A stretch of 38,755 nt of DNA from Clostridiales bacterium UBA5888 (GTDB lineage Bacteria; Bacillota; Clostridia; Oscillospirales; Oscillospiraceae). Where the stretch lies: positions 1 to 38,755 of the forward strand of contig DJEW01000039.1 of assembly GCA_002431965.1 (NCBI GenBank), written 5' to 3'. Shown here one piece after another: positions 25,639-32,470 of the stretch. The translations under genes and the position numbers were made by a program. Numbering within the stretch: the stretch's first letter is position 1; each line of letters opens with the position of its first letter. The notes under the pieces were generated by a model. The model saw only the letters and a list, made by a program, of their open reading frames with translations. It ran no database searches and had not been told where the DNA came from.

Positions 25639-26540
25639 GCGCGCTGTATTCGCTGATGCAGCAGGATAAGCGTGTCGTCTCGCTGCTTTCTGACAGCGGC
25701 ACGGATTATGACGAGCTCATGGCGCGCGAAATGCCGCAGCAGTGCTATAACTTCGGCATTTCCGAGCAGAACAAGCTCGGCATCGCCGCGGGCATGGCCA
25801 TGTGCGGCAAGATCCCGTTCGTATACACTTCCGGCGCATTCCTCGCTTTTCGCGGATATGAGTTCATCCGCAACGATGTATGCTATCAAAACCAGAACGT
25901 TAAGATCGTCGGCATGGGCAGCGGCACATCGTGGCGCACTCTCGGTCCGTCGCACCATACGACCGAGGATCTCGCGGCGCTGCGCGCCATACCGAATCTT
26001 TCCGTTCTCTCTCCCGCAACGCCTGTGGAAGCCGCAGAATGCGTCCGCGCTGCGTATGAGCACACAGGTCCCGTATATATCCGCCTCGGCATGGGCGGAG
26101 AGCCGGAGTACTTTGATGCCGGGCATACTGTTGCTTTCGGCAGGTCAACCAGGCTTGCAGACGGGAGCGCGGCGGCGGTCTTCTGCACCGGAAGCATTCT
26201 GGGCGAGGTCATGGCAAGCCGCGGCATTCTTCTCGCGCAGGGCATAGACATCAGCGTTTACAACGTATGCTCAATAAAGCCTTTTGACGCTGCGGCGCTG
26301 CTGGAGGCCGCCGGTAAATGCAACCGCATCTTCACCGTGGAGGAGCACAGTATATCCGGTGGGCTGGGGGGCGCAGCAGCGGAGATCCTTGCCGGGGTCG
26401 AAAGCCCCGCAGTGCTGACCCGTATCGGTCTTGATGACCGTTTCGCCAAGGGCTACGGCAGTCAGGAGGAAGTGCGCCGCAAAAATGGGCTTGATGCAGA
26501 GAGCATTGCGGAAACAATCTGGGGGCGTATAAATGGCTGA
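25620..26540 (+). CDS. Transketolase, C-terminal subunit (split type)
   Basis: 306 residues covering the pyrimidine-binding and C-terminal domains. YNFGISEQNKLGIAAGMA holds the Glu that activates TPP (Glu49). Other blocks are GPSHHTTEDLAALRAIPN, GPVYIRLGMGGEP and TVEEHSISGGLGGAAAEIL. It should form the active heterotetramer with the preceding gene product. Transketolase-like pairs are known to load two-carbon hydroxyacyl units onto a carrier in natural-product routes (NapB/NapD of naphthyridinomycin), so this pair could feed the ACP of the cluster; that link is inference. Ordinary ketose metabolism is the alternative. The next gene overlaps its end by 8 bases. Confidence 0.93.
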   Translation: MQRAYISALYSLMQQDKRVVSLLSDSGTDYDELMAREMPQQCYNFGISEQNKLGIAAGMAMCGKIPFVYTSGAFLAFRGYEFIRNDVCYQNQNVKIVGMGSGTSWRTLGPSHHTTEDLAALRAIPNLSVLSPATPVEAAECVRAAYEHTGPVYIRLGMGGEPEYFDAGHTVAFGRSTRLADGSAAAVFCTGSILGEVMASRGILLAQGIDISVYNVCSIKPFDAAALLEAAGKCNRIFTVEEHSISGGLGGAAAEILAGVESPAVLTRIGLDDRFAKGYGSQEEVRRKNGLDAESIAETIWGRING

Positions 26541-26982
26541 CGTTTGCGTGTATACCTTTGATGAGCTATCCGTGGGGCAGTCGGCGCAATTCGACGCTTC
26601 CGTCACCGAGGAAATGCTTGATGCCTTCTGTCGGCTGAGCGGCGATGTCAATCCTCTGCACTGCGACGCGGCATATGCCCGCTCTCTCGGGCACCCGGGC
26701 AGGGTCGTGTACGGAATGCTGACCGCCTCGCTGTACTCCACGCTCGCCGGCGTATATCTTCCGGGTAAATACTGCCTTCTGCACGAGGTTGACAGCTCGT
26801 TCAATCTGCCGGTATACATAGGCGACGGTCTGCACGTCTCCGGTGTTATTAAGGAAAAAAACGATGTGTTCCGCTTTGTCGTGATAAAAGCCACGATAAC
26901 AAATCAGCGCGGGCAAAAGGTTTCGCGCGCGACGATCCGCGCCGGTGTGACCGCACCCGCGCCATCCGAAACCGCACTGTAA
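26533..26982 (+). CDS. MaoC-like acyl-thioester hydratase/dehydratase
   Basis: 149 residues, a single hot-dog domain. The catalytic Asp38 and His43 lie in SGDVNPLHCDAAYA, followed by the LGHPGRVVYGMLTASLYS helix typical of (R)-specific enoyl hydratases (PhaJ/MaoC). These enzymes add or remove water across the alpha-beta bond of an acyl thioester. As the last gene of the cluster it could dehydrate a beta-hydroxyacyl-ACP, for example the glyceryl thioester. The gene overlaps the transketolase end by 8 bases, and a hairpin follows. Confidence 0.9.
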   Translation: MADVCVYTFDELSVGQSAQFDASVTEEMLDAFCRLSGDVNPLHCDAAYARSLGHPGRVVYGMLTASLYSTLAGVYLPGKYCLLHEVDSSFNLPVYIGDGLHVSGVIKEKNDVFRFVVIKATITNQRGQKVSRATIRAGVTAPAPSETAL

Positions 26983-27007
26983 GGCATACTGTAAGGCATG
27001 CATACTG

Positions 27008-27037
27008 ATGGGCTGTCTCCATGAAGAGGCAGCCCAT
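27008..27037 (+). terminator. Hairpin ending the FkbH-to-MaoC cluster
   Basis: ATGGGCTGTCTC pairs with GAGGCAGCCCAT (one G-T pair) around a 6-base loop, starting 25 bases after the MaoC stop. Only TTTCCC follows, so the U tract is weak. A short tandem duplication (GTAAGGCAT, then TAAGGCATGCAT) lies just before it. Confidence 0.6.
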
Positions 27038-27041
27038 TTCC

Positions 27042-27200
27042 CTACCCTATCGCGTGATTTGTTCCTGCGGTGAAGTACACGCCGCCGGGGTGCCCATAGG
27101 ATGCATGCTCGATATACATCTGCCCGTACTTTTTGTCCGTCTCGTCGATGGCCGTGCCGTTTCGCTGCCAGTAGAGCTCTATTATCCTTGTGTCCTCCAT
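27042..27200 (-). pseudogene. 5' remnant of an RNA polymerase sigma-factor gene
   Basis: From an ATG at 27200 preceded by AAAGGAGG, the frame reads MEDTRIIELYWQRNGTAI then DETDKKYG. This is the N-terminal helix found in a large family of Clostridial sigma-70-like factors (MxDxxIIxLYWxRxExAIxETxxKYG). After Lys-Tyr-Gly, where the rest of region 2 should follow, the similarity stops and the frame ends after 26 unrelated residues. Regions 2 and 4 are missing. The intact ribosome site and start suggest that the gene was cut off recently by a deletion, with its 3' part lost at or near the end of the MaoC cluster. Confidence 0.6.
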
Positions 27201-27329
27201 GCTCATGCCTCCTTTGTGTCTTTGTGTCGAGTTTTTGTCTCTCTGCCATATAAGACGTATTTCGTCCCCCGCGCGTCGCATTTTGGGTGGCATGTTCCGC
27301 AAATACATACCCCCATGTAATATATACAC

Positions 27330-27358
27330 TTGGCTTTTTGCGCAAAGTCTGATATATT
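27330..27358 (+). promoter_or_regulatory. Promoter of the small membrane-peptide gene
   Basis: TTGGCT (27330-27335), a 17-base spacer, then TATATT (27353-27358), 60 bases before the start codon. The ribosome site GGAGG lies at 27406-27410. Confidence 0.55.
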
Positions 27359-27417
27359 TGTGTCAAGAAAGTGTTAAGGATTTGACTTTCAGAATACATA
27401 TCTACGGAGGTGCAGTT

Positions 27418-27513
27418 ATGAGCAGTGTTTCCGCGGTTATCATGGCAGTTTACGGCGCGTTGGTGTTCGTGTGCGTATGCCTCGGCATAAAGGATTCCGC
27501 CAAGGCGGAGTAA
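27418..27513 (+). CDS. 31-residue single-helix membrane peptide
   Basis: The frame encodes MSSVSAVIMAVYGALVFVCV followed by CLGIKDSAKAE. It has a perfect GGAGG 7 bases before the ATG, a plausible promoter upstream and a strong hairpin after the stop, so it looks like a stand-alone mini-gene. One hydrophobic helix (about 4-23) with a short charged tail resembles small accessory subunits of NSS-type amino-acid transporters (MetS-like) or other membrane-stabilising peptides. No transporter is nearby and the match is by shape only, so the function is unknown. Confidence 0.6.
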   Translation: MSSVSAVIMAVYGALVFVCVCLGIKDSAKAE

Positions 27514-27541
27514 GCGCGCGCAATTTCATATTGTATGCAAA

Positions 27542-27568
27542 AAAGCCTGCGGTTTTGCCGCAGGCTTT
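27542..27568. terminator. Bidirectional terminator after the small peptide gene
   Basis: AAAGCCTGCGG (27542-27552) and CCGCAGGCTTT (27558-27568) form a perfect stem with a TTTTG loop. The minus strand continues TTTTTTGC, a better U tract than the plus strand (CTTTAG). Confidence 0.7.
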
Positions 27569-27604
27569 AGACTGTAGACAAAGCTGTCGTCAGTGCACAG
27601 AAAT

Positions 27605-27727
27605 GCATGGGGAGAGTGCAGAGAGGGGATGGGAATCCCCTTTCTGCGTTCAATCCATGCTTATTCAGGAGTATTTTTGAATACTCCTGAATAAGTGCTC
27701 AAGGCGTCGGACTTTGTCGACGCCTTG
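27605..27727. other. Array of three strong hairpins in an intergenic gap
   Basis: Three hairpins follow each other. GCAGAGAGGGGA/TCCCCTTTCTGC (27618-27647) is nested inside GCATGG/CCATGC (27605-27610 and 27655-27660). Next comes the perfect 15-base stem TTATTCAGGAGTATT/AATACTCCTGAATAA (27661-27694), then CAAGGCGTCG/CGACGCCTTG (27700-27727). They are flanked by two near-identical hairpins at 27542-27568 and 27730-27750. No credible protein is encoded here. It may be a structured RNA or a cluster of small palindromic repeat elements. Confidence 0.6.
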
Positions 27728-27729
27728 AA

Positions 27730-27754
27730 GCCTGCGGTTTTCCCGCAGGCTTTT
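27730..27754 (+). terminator. Rho-independent terminator at the right end of the hairpin array
   Basis: GCCTGCGG (27730-27737) pairs with CCGCAGGC (27743-27750), followed by TTTTG. It is nearly the same sequence as the hairpin at 27542-27568 and lies 6 bases from the stop of the convergent HAD gene. Confidence 0.65.
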
Positions 27755-27760
27755 GTTGCT

Positions 27761-28546
27761 TCAGTTCTCTGCTTCCGGGGGAATATCGCCAACGCCGTTG
27801 AGAACAAGACGGGGGCGGTATGGGAATTTTCTGATGTCGGCGCGGTCGGTCACACCTGAGAGGACAAGCACCGTGTCAAGACCGGTCTCTATGCCGGCGA
27901 CCATGTCCGTGTCCATCCTGTCGCCTATCATAACGGCGTCCTCTGAATGCACGCCGAGTATGCGCAGACCCGTGCGCATCATGAGGGGGTTTGGCTTGCC
28001 GACAAAATATGCGTTCTGCCCGGTCGCCATCTCTATCGGCGCGATCATCGCGCGGCAGGCAGGGATCAGCCCCTCCTCCGACGGACCTGTGAGGTCGCTG
28101 TTCGTGCCGATGAGCTTTGCGCCCTTAAGCACAAGGCGCACCGCCTTGACAATGTTTTCGTAATTATACGTGTTGCCCTCGCCGATGATGACATAGTCGG
28201 GGTCAACGTCGTTCATGGTTATCCCCGCGTCGTGCAGCGCCATAATAAGCCCCGCGCCGCCGATGACGTAGGCAGAGCAGCCGGGCGCCTGCTTGCTGAT
28301 GAATTTTGCGGTCGCAAGGGCGCTGGTGTAAAAATGGCTTTCGTCCACGTCCAGTCCCATACGCCCCAGCTTCTGCTGAAGCTCCTTCGGCGAGCGCTCG
28401 GATGAGTTTGTGAGGAAGAGAAAATTCTTGTTCTCCCTGTACAGCCACTCCACAAATTCCTTCACCCCCGGCAAAAGCCTGTTGCCATGGTAGATAACGC
28501 CGTCCATGTCGCAGATAAAGCCCTTTTTGCTTCTGAGTTCTTCCAT
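27761..28546 (-). CDS. HAD-IIA family sugar/nucleotide phosphatase (NagD-like)
   Basis: 261 residues. HAD motif I is FICDMDGVIYHG (Asp13, Asp15), motif II LFLTNSSERSP, and motif III/IV VHSEDAVMIGDRMDTDMVAG. The C2-type cap between motifs II and III (TNSDLTGPSEEGLIPACRA) is that of the NagD/4-nitrophenylphosphatase branch. Such enzymes remove phosphate from small metabolites such as UMP, GMP or sugar phosphates; the physiological substrate here is not known. GGA lies close to the ATG and the gene has its own promoter. It lies alone between the hairpin array and phoR. Confidence 0.92.
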   Translation of the reverse strand: MEELRSKKGFICDMDGVIYHGNRLLPGVKEFVEWLYRENKNFLFLTNSSERSPKELQQKLGRMGLDVDESHFYTSALATAKFISKQAPGCSAYVIGGAGLIMALHDAGITMNDVDPDYVIIGEGNTYNYENIVKAVRLVLKGAKLIGTNSDLTGPSEEGLIPACRAMIAPIEMATGQNAYFVGKPNPLMMRTGLRILGVHSEDAVMIGDRMDTDMVAGIETGLDTVLVLSGVTDRADIRKFPYRPRLVLNGVGDIPPEAEN

Positions 28547-28594
28547 ATTCCTTTTTCCTCACCTTTTCATCTTGTTTCTACACTCTTTTTTCTC

Positions 28595-28623
28595 ATTATA
28601 CATAAGTCCCATGCATAAATCAA
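28595..28623 (-). promoter_or_regulatory. Promoter of the HAD phosphatase gene
   Basis: On the minus strand TTGATT (28618-28623), a 17-base spacer, then TATAAT (28595-28600), 48 bases before the start codon. The -35 box touches the foot of the phoR terminator hairpin. Confidence 0.75.
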
Positions 28624-28654
28624 GGGCGGCAATGCATATTTGCGTTGTCGCCCT
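28623..28654 (-). terminator. Terminator after phoR (end of the pst-pho gene run)
   Basis: AGGGCGACAACGCA and TGCATTGCCGCCCT on the minus strand pair over 14 bases with two G-T pairs and a 4-base loop. It starts 17 bases past the phoR stop; TTGATTTATG follows. Confidence 0.6.
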
Positions 28655-28670
28655 CGAAAATATTGCAGAC

Positions 28671-30326
28671 TTATTGCAGCGGAAATATTACACGTATCGT
28701 CGTGCCCTCACCCTCAGCGCTTTCAAGCTCGATCTTCGCGTGGTGGTACGCCGCCGCGTGCTTGACGATGGACAGACCCAGCCCCGTGCCGCCGGAAGCT
28801 TTTGAGTGGCTCTTATCCACACGGTAAAAGCGCTCAAATATACGGCTCTGATGCTCCGGCGCGATGCCGATGCCCGTGTCTGCGACCGTGAGCACCGCGG
28901 CGTTATCACGTCGCTCCACCGTCACGCGCACGCTGCCGCCGTCCTTATTGTACTTTATGGCATTGTCCGTGAGATTATAGACTATCTCGTATACAAGCCG
29001 CCTTACACCGTTTATCTCCGCGCTTTCGCCCTCGGCGCTGAGCGTTACGTTCTTCGATGCCGCCTCGCTCGCAAGGCTTTCGACTGCGGACTTTGCCTCG
29101 GCAAGAATGTCAAAGCGCTCCTCGGGCAGCTCGTCGCCCTCGTCAAGCTGAGAAAGGCGGATAATATCGCCTATAAGCGTGACAAGGCGCGCCGCCTCAG
29201 TGTGGATATGCCCGACGAAGCGCGGAATATCCTCGGGCTTTACCATGCCCTTTTCGATAAGCTCCGCACTGCCGATGATGCCCTGCAGGGGCGTTTTCAG
29301 CTCGTGCGAGACGTTCGCCGTGAACTCGCGCCTGTTACGCTCGGCGTACTCCTGCTCGGTTATATCAAAGGCAAGGATAACTGTGCCTGCGGTATCGCCG
29401 CCGGATTGGATGCGGCTTATATCAAACTGATACTCGCGCCCGCCGCGCGGCATCCGTATCTCGCTGTGTCCGGTTTCAGCCGCTTTTTCCACGGCGGCAG
29501 ACATATCGTGGCTGCGCTCAACGGTGAGGAAATCCGCCCCGACGCAGTCGCCGTCCACGGCGAAAAGCTCCCGCGCGGCAGCATTTATGCTCAGCACTGC
29601 GCCGTGGTTATCCAGCAGCACAAGCCCTTCTTTCATGCTTCCCGTCACCTGCGAGAATTCGTCCGTGCGCCGGCGCAGCTCGCATATCTGCGTTTCTATT
29701 TCTCTGTGCTGGGCATTTATGCGCTTGAGAAGCGGAGTAAGCTCCTCATACACGTCGTTTTCAAGCGGGTGGTCAAGGTCGAGTGTGTTGAGCGGCTCCA
29801 CTATACGGCGCGACACGCGCCCTGCGAGCACGCCCGAGAGTATCAGCGCCGCGGCGAGCACAACAAGCATCGGCTGTATCATACCCATCGCGAGCACAGC
29901 CGCCGTCTGGCGGCTGACAGATATTCTCAGCACGCTGCCGTCCGAGAGGCGGCGTGCTGAATATATGGTTTTCTGCAAAAGCGTTGAGGAGTATCGTGTG
30001 CTGTCGCCGTAACCGGTCTTGAGCGCCTCCTCGACCTCTTCGCGGTCGGCGTGGTTTTCAAGGCTCTGCGCATCACGGCTCGTGTCGTATATTACAGTGC
30101 CGTCTGCCGCTATCCACGTCAGCCGGCAGCTTTCCGCCCTGAGCTTTTCAAGATATTCCGTGCCGTCCGCCTCCACTGCGACCGCGGCAAGCCCCAGCTC
30201 GTCGCTCAGCTCGTTTTTCTGCACGCCGCCGAAGTATTCATACAGCACTCCTATGATTATCACCGCCGCAGCAACCAGCACAATGCCAGCCACAAGCACG
30301 GTTGAGGCGAATATCTTTCGTGTCAT
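28671..30326 (-). CDS. phoR: Phosphate-responsive sensor histidine kinase PhoR
   Basis: 551 residues. Two membrane helices (about 8-30 and 146-168) flank an extracytoplasmic sensor of about 115 residues. A HAMP-like linker, a PAS domain (about 225-330, EGLVLLDNHGAVLSINAAA) and the kinase core follow. The phosphorylated His341 lies in NVSHELKTPLQGI; ATP-binding boxes are NLTDNAIKYN, VADTGIGI and GTGLGLSIVK. The order matches Firmicute PhoR. The start overlaps the stop of phoP by 4 bases. In the known pathway the kinase is held inactive through PhoU and the Pst transporter when phosphate is plentiful; all of those genes lie directly upstream on the same strand. Confidence 0.93.
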   Translation of the reverse strand: MTRKIFASTVLVAGIVLVAAAVIIIGVLYEYFGGVQKNELSDELGLAAVAVEADGTEYLEKLRAESCRLTWIAADGTVIYDTSRDAQSLENHADREEVEEALKTGYGDSTRYSSTLLQKTIYSARRLSDGSVLRISVSRQTAAVLAMGMIQPMLVVLAAALILSGVLAGRVSRRIVEPLNTLDLDHPLENDVYEELTPLLKRINAQHREIETQICELRRRTDEFSQVTGSMKEGLVLLDNHGAVLSINAAARELFAVDGDCVGADFLTVERSHDMSAAVEKAAETGHSEIRMPRGGREYQFDISRIQSGGDTAGTVILAFDITEQEYAERNRREFTANVSHELKTPLQGIIGSAELIEKGMVKPEDIPRFVGHIHTEAARLVTLIGDIIRLSQLDEGDELPEERFDILAEAKSAVESLASEAASKNVTLSAEGESAEINGVRRLVYEIVYNLTDNAIKYNKDGGSVRVTVERRDNAAVLTVADTGIGIAPEHQSRIFERFYRVDKSHSKASGGTGLGLSIVKHAAAYHHAKIELESAEGEGTTIRVIFPLQ

Positions 30327-31003
30327 TTATCCACCTCCAGCCGGTATCCGACATTGCGCACTGTCTGTATCATTCCGCCGTATACGCCAAGCTTCTGGCG
30401 CAGGGTGCGGATATGCATGTCCACTGTGCGCGATTCGCCGCAGTAGTCCATGCCCCATATCTCGTTGAAGAGCTGGTCGCGCGTGAACGCAGTCCCGGGA
30501 TGCGCCATGAAGAGCTTCAAAAGCTCATACTCCTTGTAAGTCAGCTCCACGCGTGCGCCGCCCGCCGTGACTATGTGCCCGTCAAGGTCGATGCTCACCC
30601 CGCCCGCGCTGAGCGTTTTGCCATCCGTGCGGCGGCAGCGGCGCAGCACGGCCTTCACGCATGATACAAGCTCCATCACGCCGAAGGGCTTAGTAAGATA
30701 GTAGTCCGCGCCGAGATCGAGCCCGAGCACCTTGTCGTACTCCGCTCCGCGCGCCGTCGCCATAACCACGGGTATATCGCGGTACTCCGCCGACGCGCGC
30801 ATACGCCGCAGCAGCTCTATACCGTCTATGCCCGGCAGCATCACGTCCAGCACGACAAGCTCCGGCTTCTCATGCGCGAGCGCTTCCCAGAATTCCGTTC
30901 CGTCGGCAAAGCCGCGAGCTTCAAATCCGGTCGTCTGAAGCGTGTATACCTCTATGTCGCGTATGCTCGCGTCGTCTTCAACGCACCATATCATACCCTT
31001 CAC
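30323..31003 (-). CDS. phoP: OmpR/PhoB-type response regulator PhoP
   Basis: 226 residues. In the receiver domain the acidic pocket is Glu9-Asp10-Asp11, the phosphorylated residue Asp53 (LVVLDVMLPGIDG) and Lys105 (YYLTKPFGV). A C-terminal winged helix (about 128-224) contains TYKEYELLKLFMAHPG, FTRDQLFNEIWG and RTVDMHIRTLRQKLG. It should bind direct repeats of TTWACA type; such repeats lie upstream of pstS. It lies between phoU (23 bases upstream) and phoR (overlapping), so it is probably made from the same transcript as the pst genes, giving positive feedback. The gene name rests on its linkage to pst. Confidence 0.93.
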   Translation of the reverse strand: MKGMIWCVEDDASIRDIEVYTLQTTGFEARGFADGTEFWEALAHEKPELVVLDVMLPGIDGIELLRRMRASAEYRDIPVVMATARGAEYDKVLGLDLGADYYLTKPFGVMELVSCVKAVLRRCRRTDGKTLSAGGVSIDLDGHIVTAGGARVELTYKEYELLKLFMAHPGTAFTRDQLFNEIWGMDYCGESRTVDMHIRTLRQKLGVYGGMIQTVRNVGYRLEVDK

Positions 31004-31026
31004 TTCCTTTTGGTTAATCGCTTTGG

Positions 31027-31671
31027 TTAATCGCTGTTATGAACGCCCGTTATCGAGAATATTACCCACTCGGCAATGTTCGTGGCATGGTCGCCGATGC
31101 GCTCGAAGTATTTTGCAATCATCAGCACATCCAGCGCATACTCCCCATCGTCAGGGTCGTGGGCAATGCTGCCGATAAGACGGCGCTTTATATCGTCAAA
31201 ATATCTATCGACCGTGTCGTCGTCGGCAATGACCTTTTCCGCAAGCGCCGTGTCGCACCGGACATAAGCGTCCACGCTCTCCGTCACCATTTTTATCACT
31301 GCCTTTGCCATCTCGCGCAGCAGGTCGTCGTTCTCGGCAGTGTGCCCGTCAAGAAAGGTGACGATCTCTGCAATGTCCTCCGCCTGATCGCCTATGCGCT
31401 CCATATCGGTTATCATCTTCAGCGCTGCGGAGATCTGGCGCAGGTCGCGCGCCACCGGCTGCTGCTGCAAAAGGAGCTTGAGACACATGCTCTCGATCGT
31501 GCGCTCCTTCTGGTCTATCTCCTCATCAAGCGGGGCGACGCGGCGGGCAAGCTCCGCGTCCTGATCCGTCAGCGCCTTTGAAGCGAGGGCAATAACCTCC
31601 TCGCACAGTGCGCCCATCTCTATCAGCTCTCTGTTGAGCAGCGCAAGCTGCTCGTCAAAACGGCTTCTCAT
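31027..31671 (-). CDS. phoU: Phosphate signalling protein PhoU
   Basis: 214 residues forming two three-helix repeats. MRSRFDEQLALLNRELIEMG opens repeat 1, and the metal-binding acidic pairs EVLxxD-like are present as MERIGDQAEDIAEIV and YFERIGDHATNIAEWV, the two family signatures. PhoU bridges the Pst transporter and PhoR and turns the kinase off in phosphate excess. It follows pstB by 19 bases with GGAGGG-like ribosome site, in the standard pst gene order. Confidence 0.96.
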   Translation of the reverse strand: MRSRFDEQLALLNRELIEMGALCEEVIALASKALTDQDAELARRVAPLDEEIDQKERTIESMCLKLLLQQQPVARDLRQISAALKMITDMERIGDQAEDIAEIVTFLDGHTAENDDLLREMAKAVIKMVTESVDAYVRCDTALAEKVIADDDTVDRYFDDIKRRLIGSIAHDPDDGEYALDVLMIAKYFERIGDHATNIAEWVIFSITGVHNSD

Positions 31672-31690
31672 GTGTATCCTCCCTCCGTTA

Positions 31691-32446
31691 TCAGCCGAAG
31701 CGTCCGGTGATGTAGTCCTCGGTGCGCTTATCCACAGGCTGCGCGAACAGCTTTTCCGTCTCGTTGCACTCTATCAGCTCCCCGAGGAGGAAGAATGCAG
31801 TGTAGTCCGATATACGCGCCGCCTGCTGCATATTATGCGTCACGATGACGATGGTGTAGCGCTCCTTGAGCGTCATCGCCAGCTCCTCGATCTTTGACGT
31901 GGAGATCGGGTCGAGCGCGCTTGTCGGCTCGTCCATGAGCAGCACCTCCGGCTCGACGGCGAGCGCGCGGGCAATGCAGAGCCTCTGCTGCTGTCCGCCG
32001 GAGAGACCGAGCGCGTTTTTCTTCAGTCTGTCCTTCACCTCGTCCCATATAGCCGCGTCGCGCAGTGCGCGTTCGACAATATCGTCGAGCATTGCCCGGC
32101 TCTTCACGCCGTGTGTGCGCGGACCGTAGGCAATGTTGTCGTATATGCTCATGGGGAACGGATTCGGCTTCTGGAACACCATGCCGATCTCGCGCCGCAG
32201 CGAATTCACGTCCATTGCGCCGTCAAATATGTTTTCCCCTTTATAGCGTACATCGCCCGTTATCTTCACATCCGGTATGAGGTCGTTCATGCGGTTGAGC
32301 GTTTTCAGGAAAGTCGACTTGCCGCAGCCGGACGGTCCTATAAGCGCAGTTATGCTCTTTTCCGGTATGTTGATATTTATGTCTTTGAGCGCCTGATGCG
32401 CTCCGTACCACAGGCACAGATCCTTTACGGTAATTATATCACTCAT
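31691..32446 (-). CDS. pstB: Phosphate ABC transporter ATPase PstB
   Basis: 251 residues, full length. Walker A is GPSGCGKST (37-45), the Q loop is in MVFQKPNPFPMSIYDN, the ABC signature LSGGQQQR, and Walker B VLLMDEPTSALDP with H-loop VTHNMQQAARISD. FLLGELIECNETEKLF is typical of PstB. It drives phosphate uptake through PstC/PstA. Unusually, it is separated from pstA by a vitamin-B6 kinase gene; the gap to that gene is 24 bases. Confidence 0.97.
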   Translation of the reverse strand: MSDIITVKDLCLWYGAHQALKDININIPEKSITALIGPSGCGKSTFLKTLNRMNDLIPDVKITGDVRYKGENIFDGAMDVNSLRREIGMVFQKPNPFPMSIYDNIAYGPRTHGVKSRAMLDDIVERALRDAAIWDEVKDRLKKNALGLSGGQQQRLCIARALAVEPEVLLMDEPTSALDPISTSKIEELAMTLKERYTIVIVTHNMQQAARISDYTAFFLLGELIECNETEKLFAQPVDKRTEDYITGRFG

Positions 32447-32470
32447 TATTTCAGTGTGCCGCCGTTGCTT

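Noticed and set aside
24787..26540. 1-deoxyxylulose-5-phosphate synthase or pyruvate dehydrogenase E1
   Set aside because: The split point, GHG/GDG spacing and the C-terminal half fit split transketolase better; no lipoyl-domain partner is nearby.
27542..27754. CRISPR array
   Set aside because: Only two of the units are alike, spacing is not regular, each unit is a palindrome rather than a repeat-spacer unit, and no cas genes are nearby.
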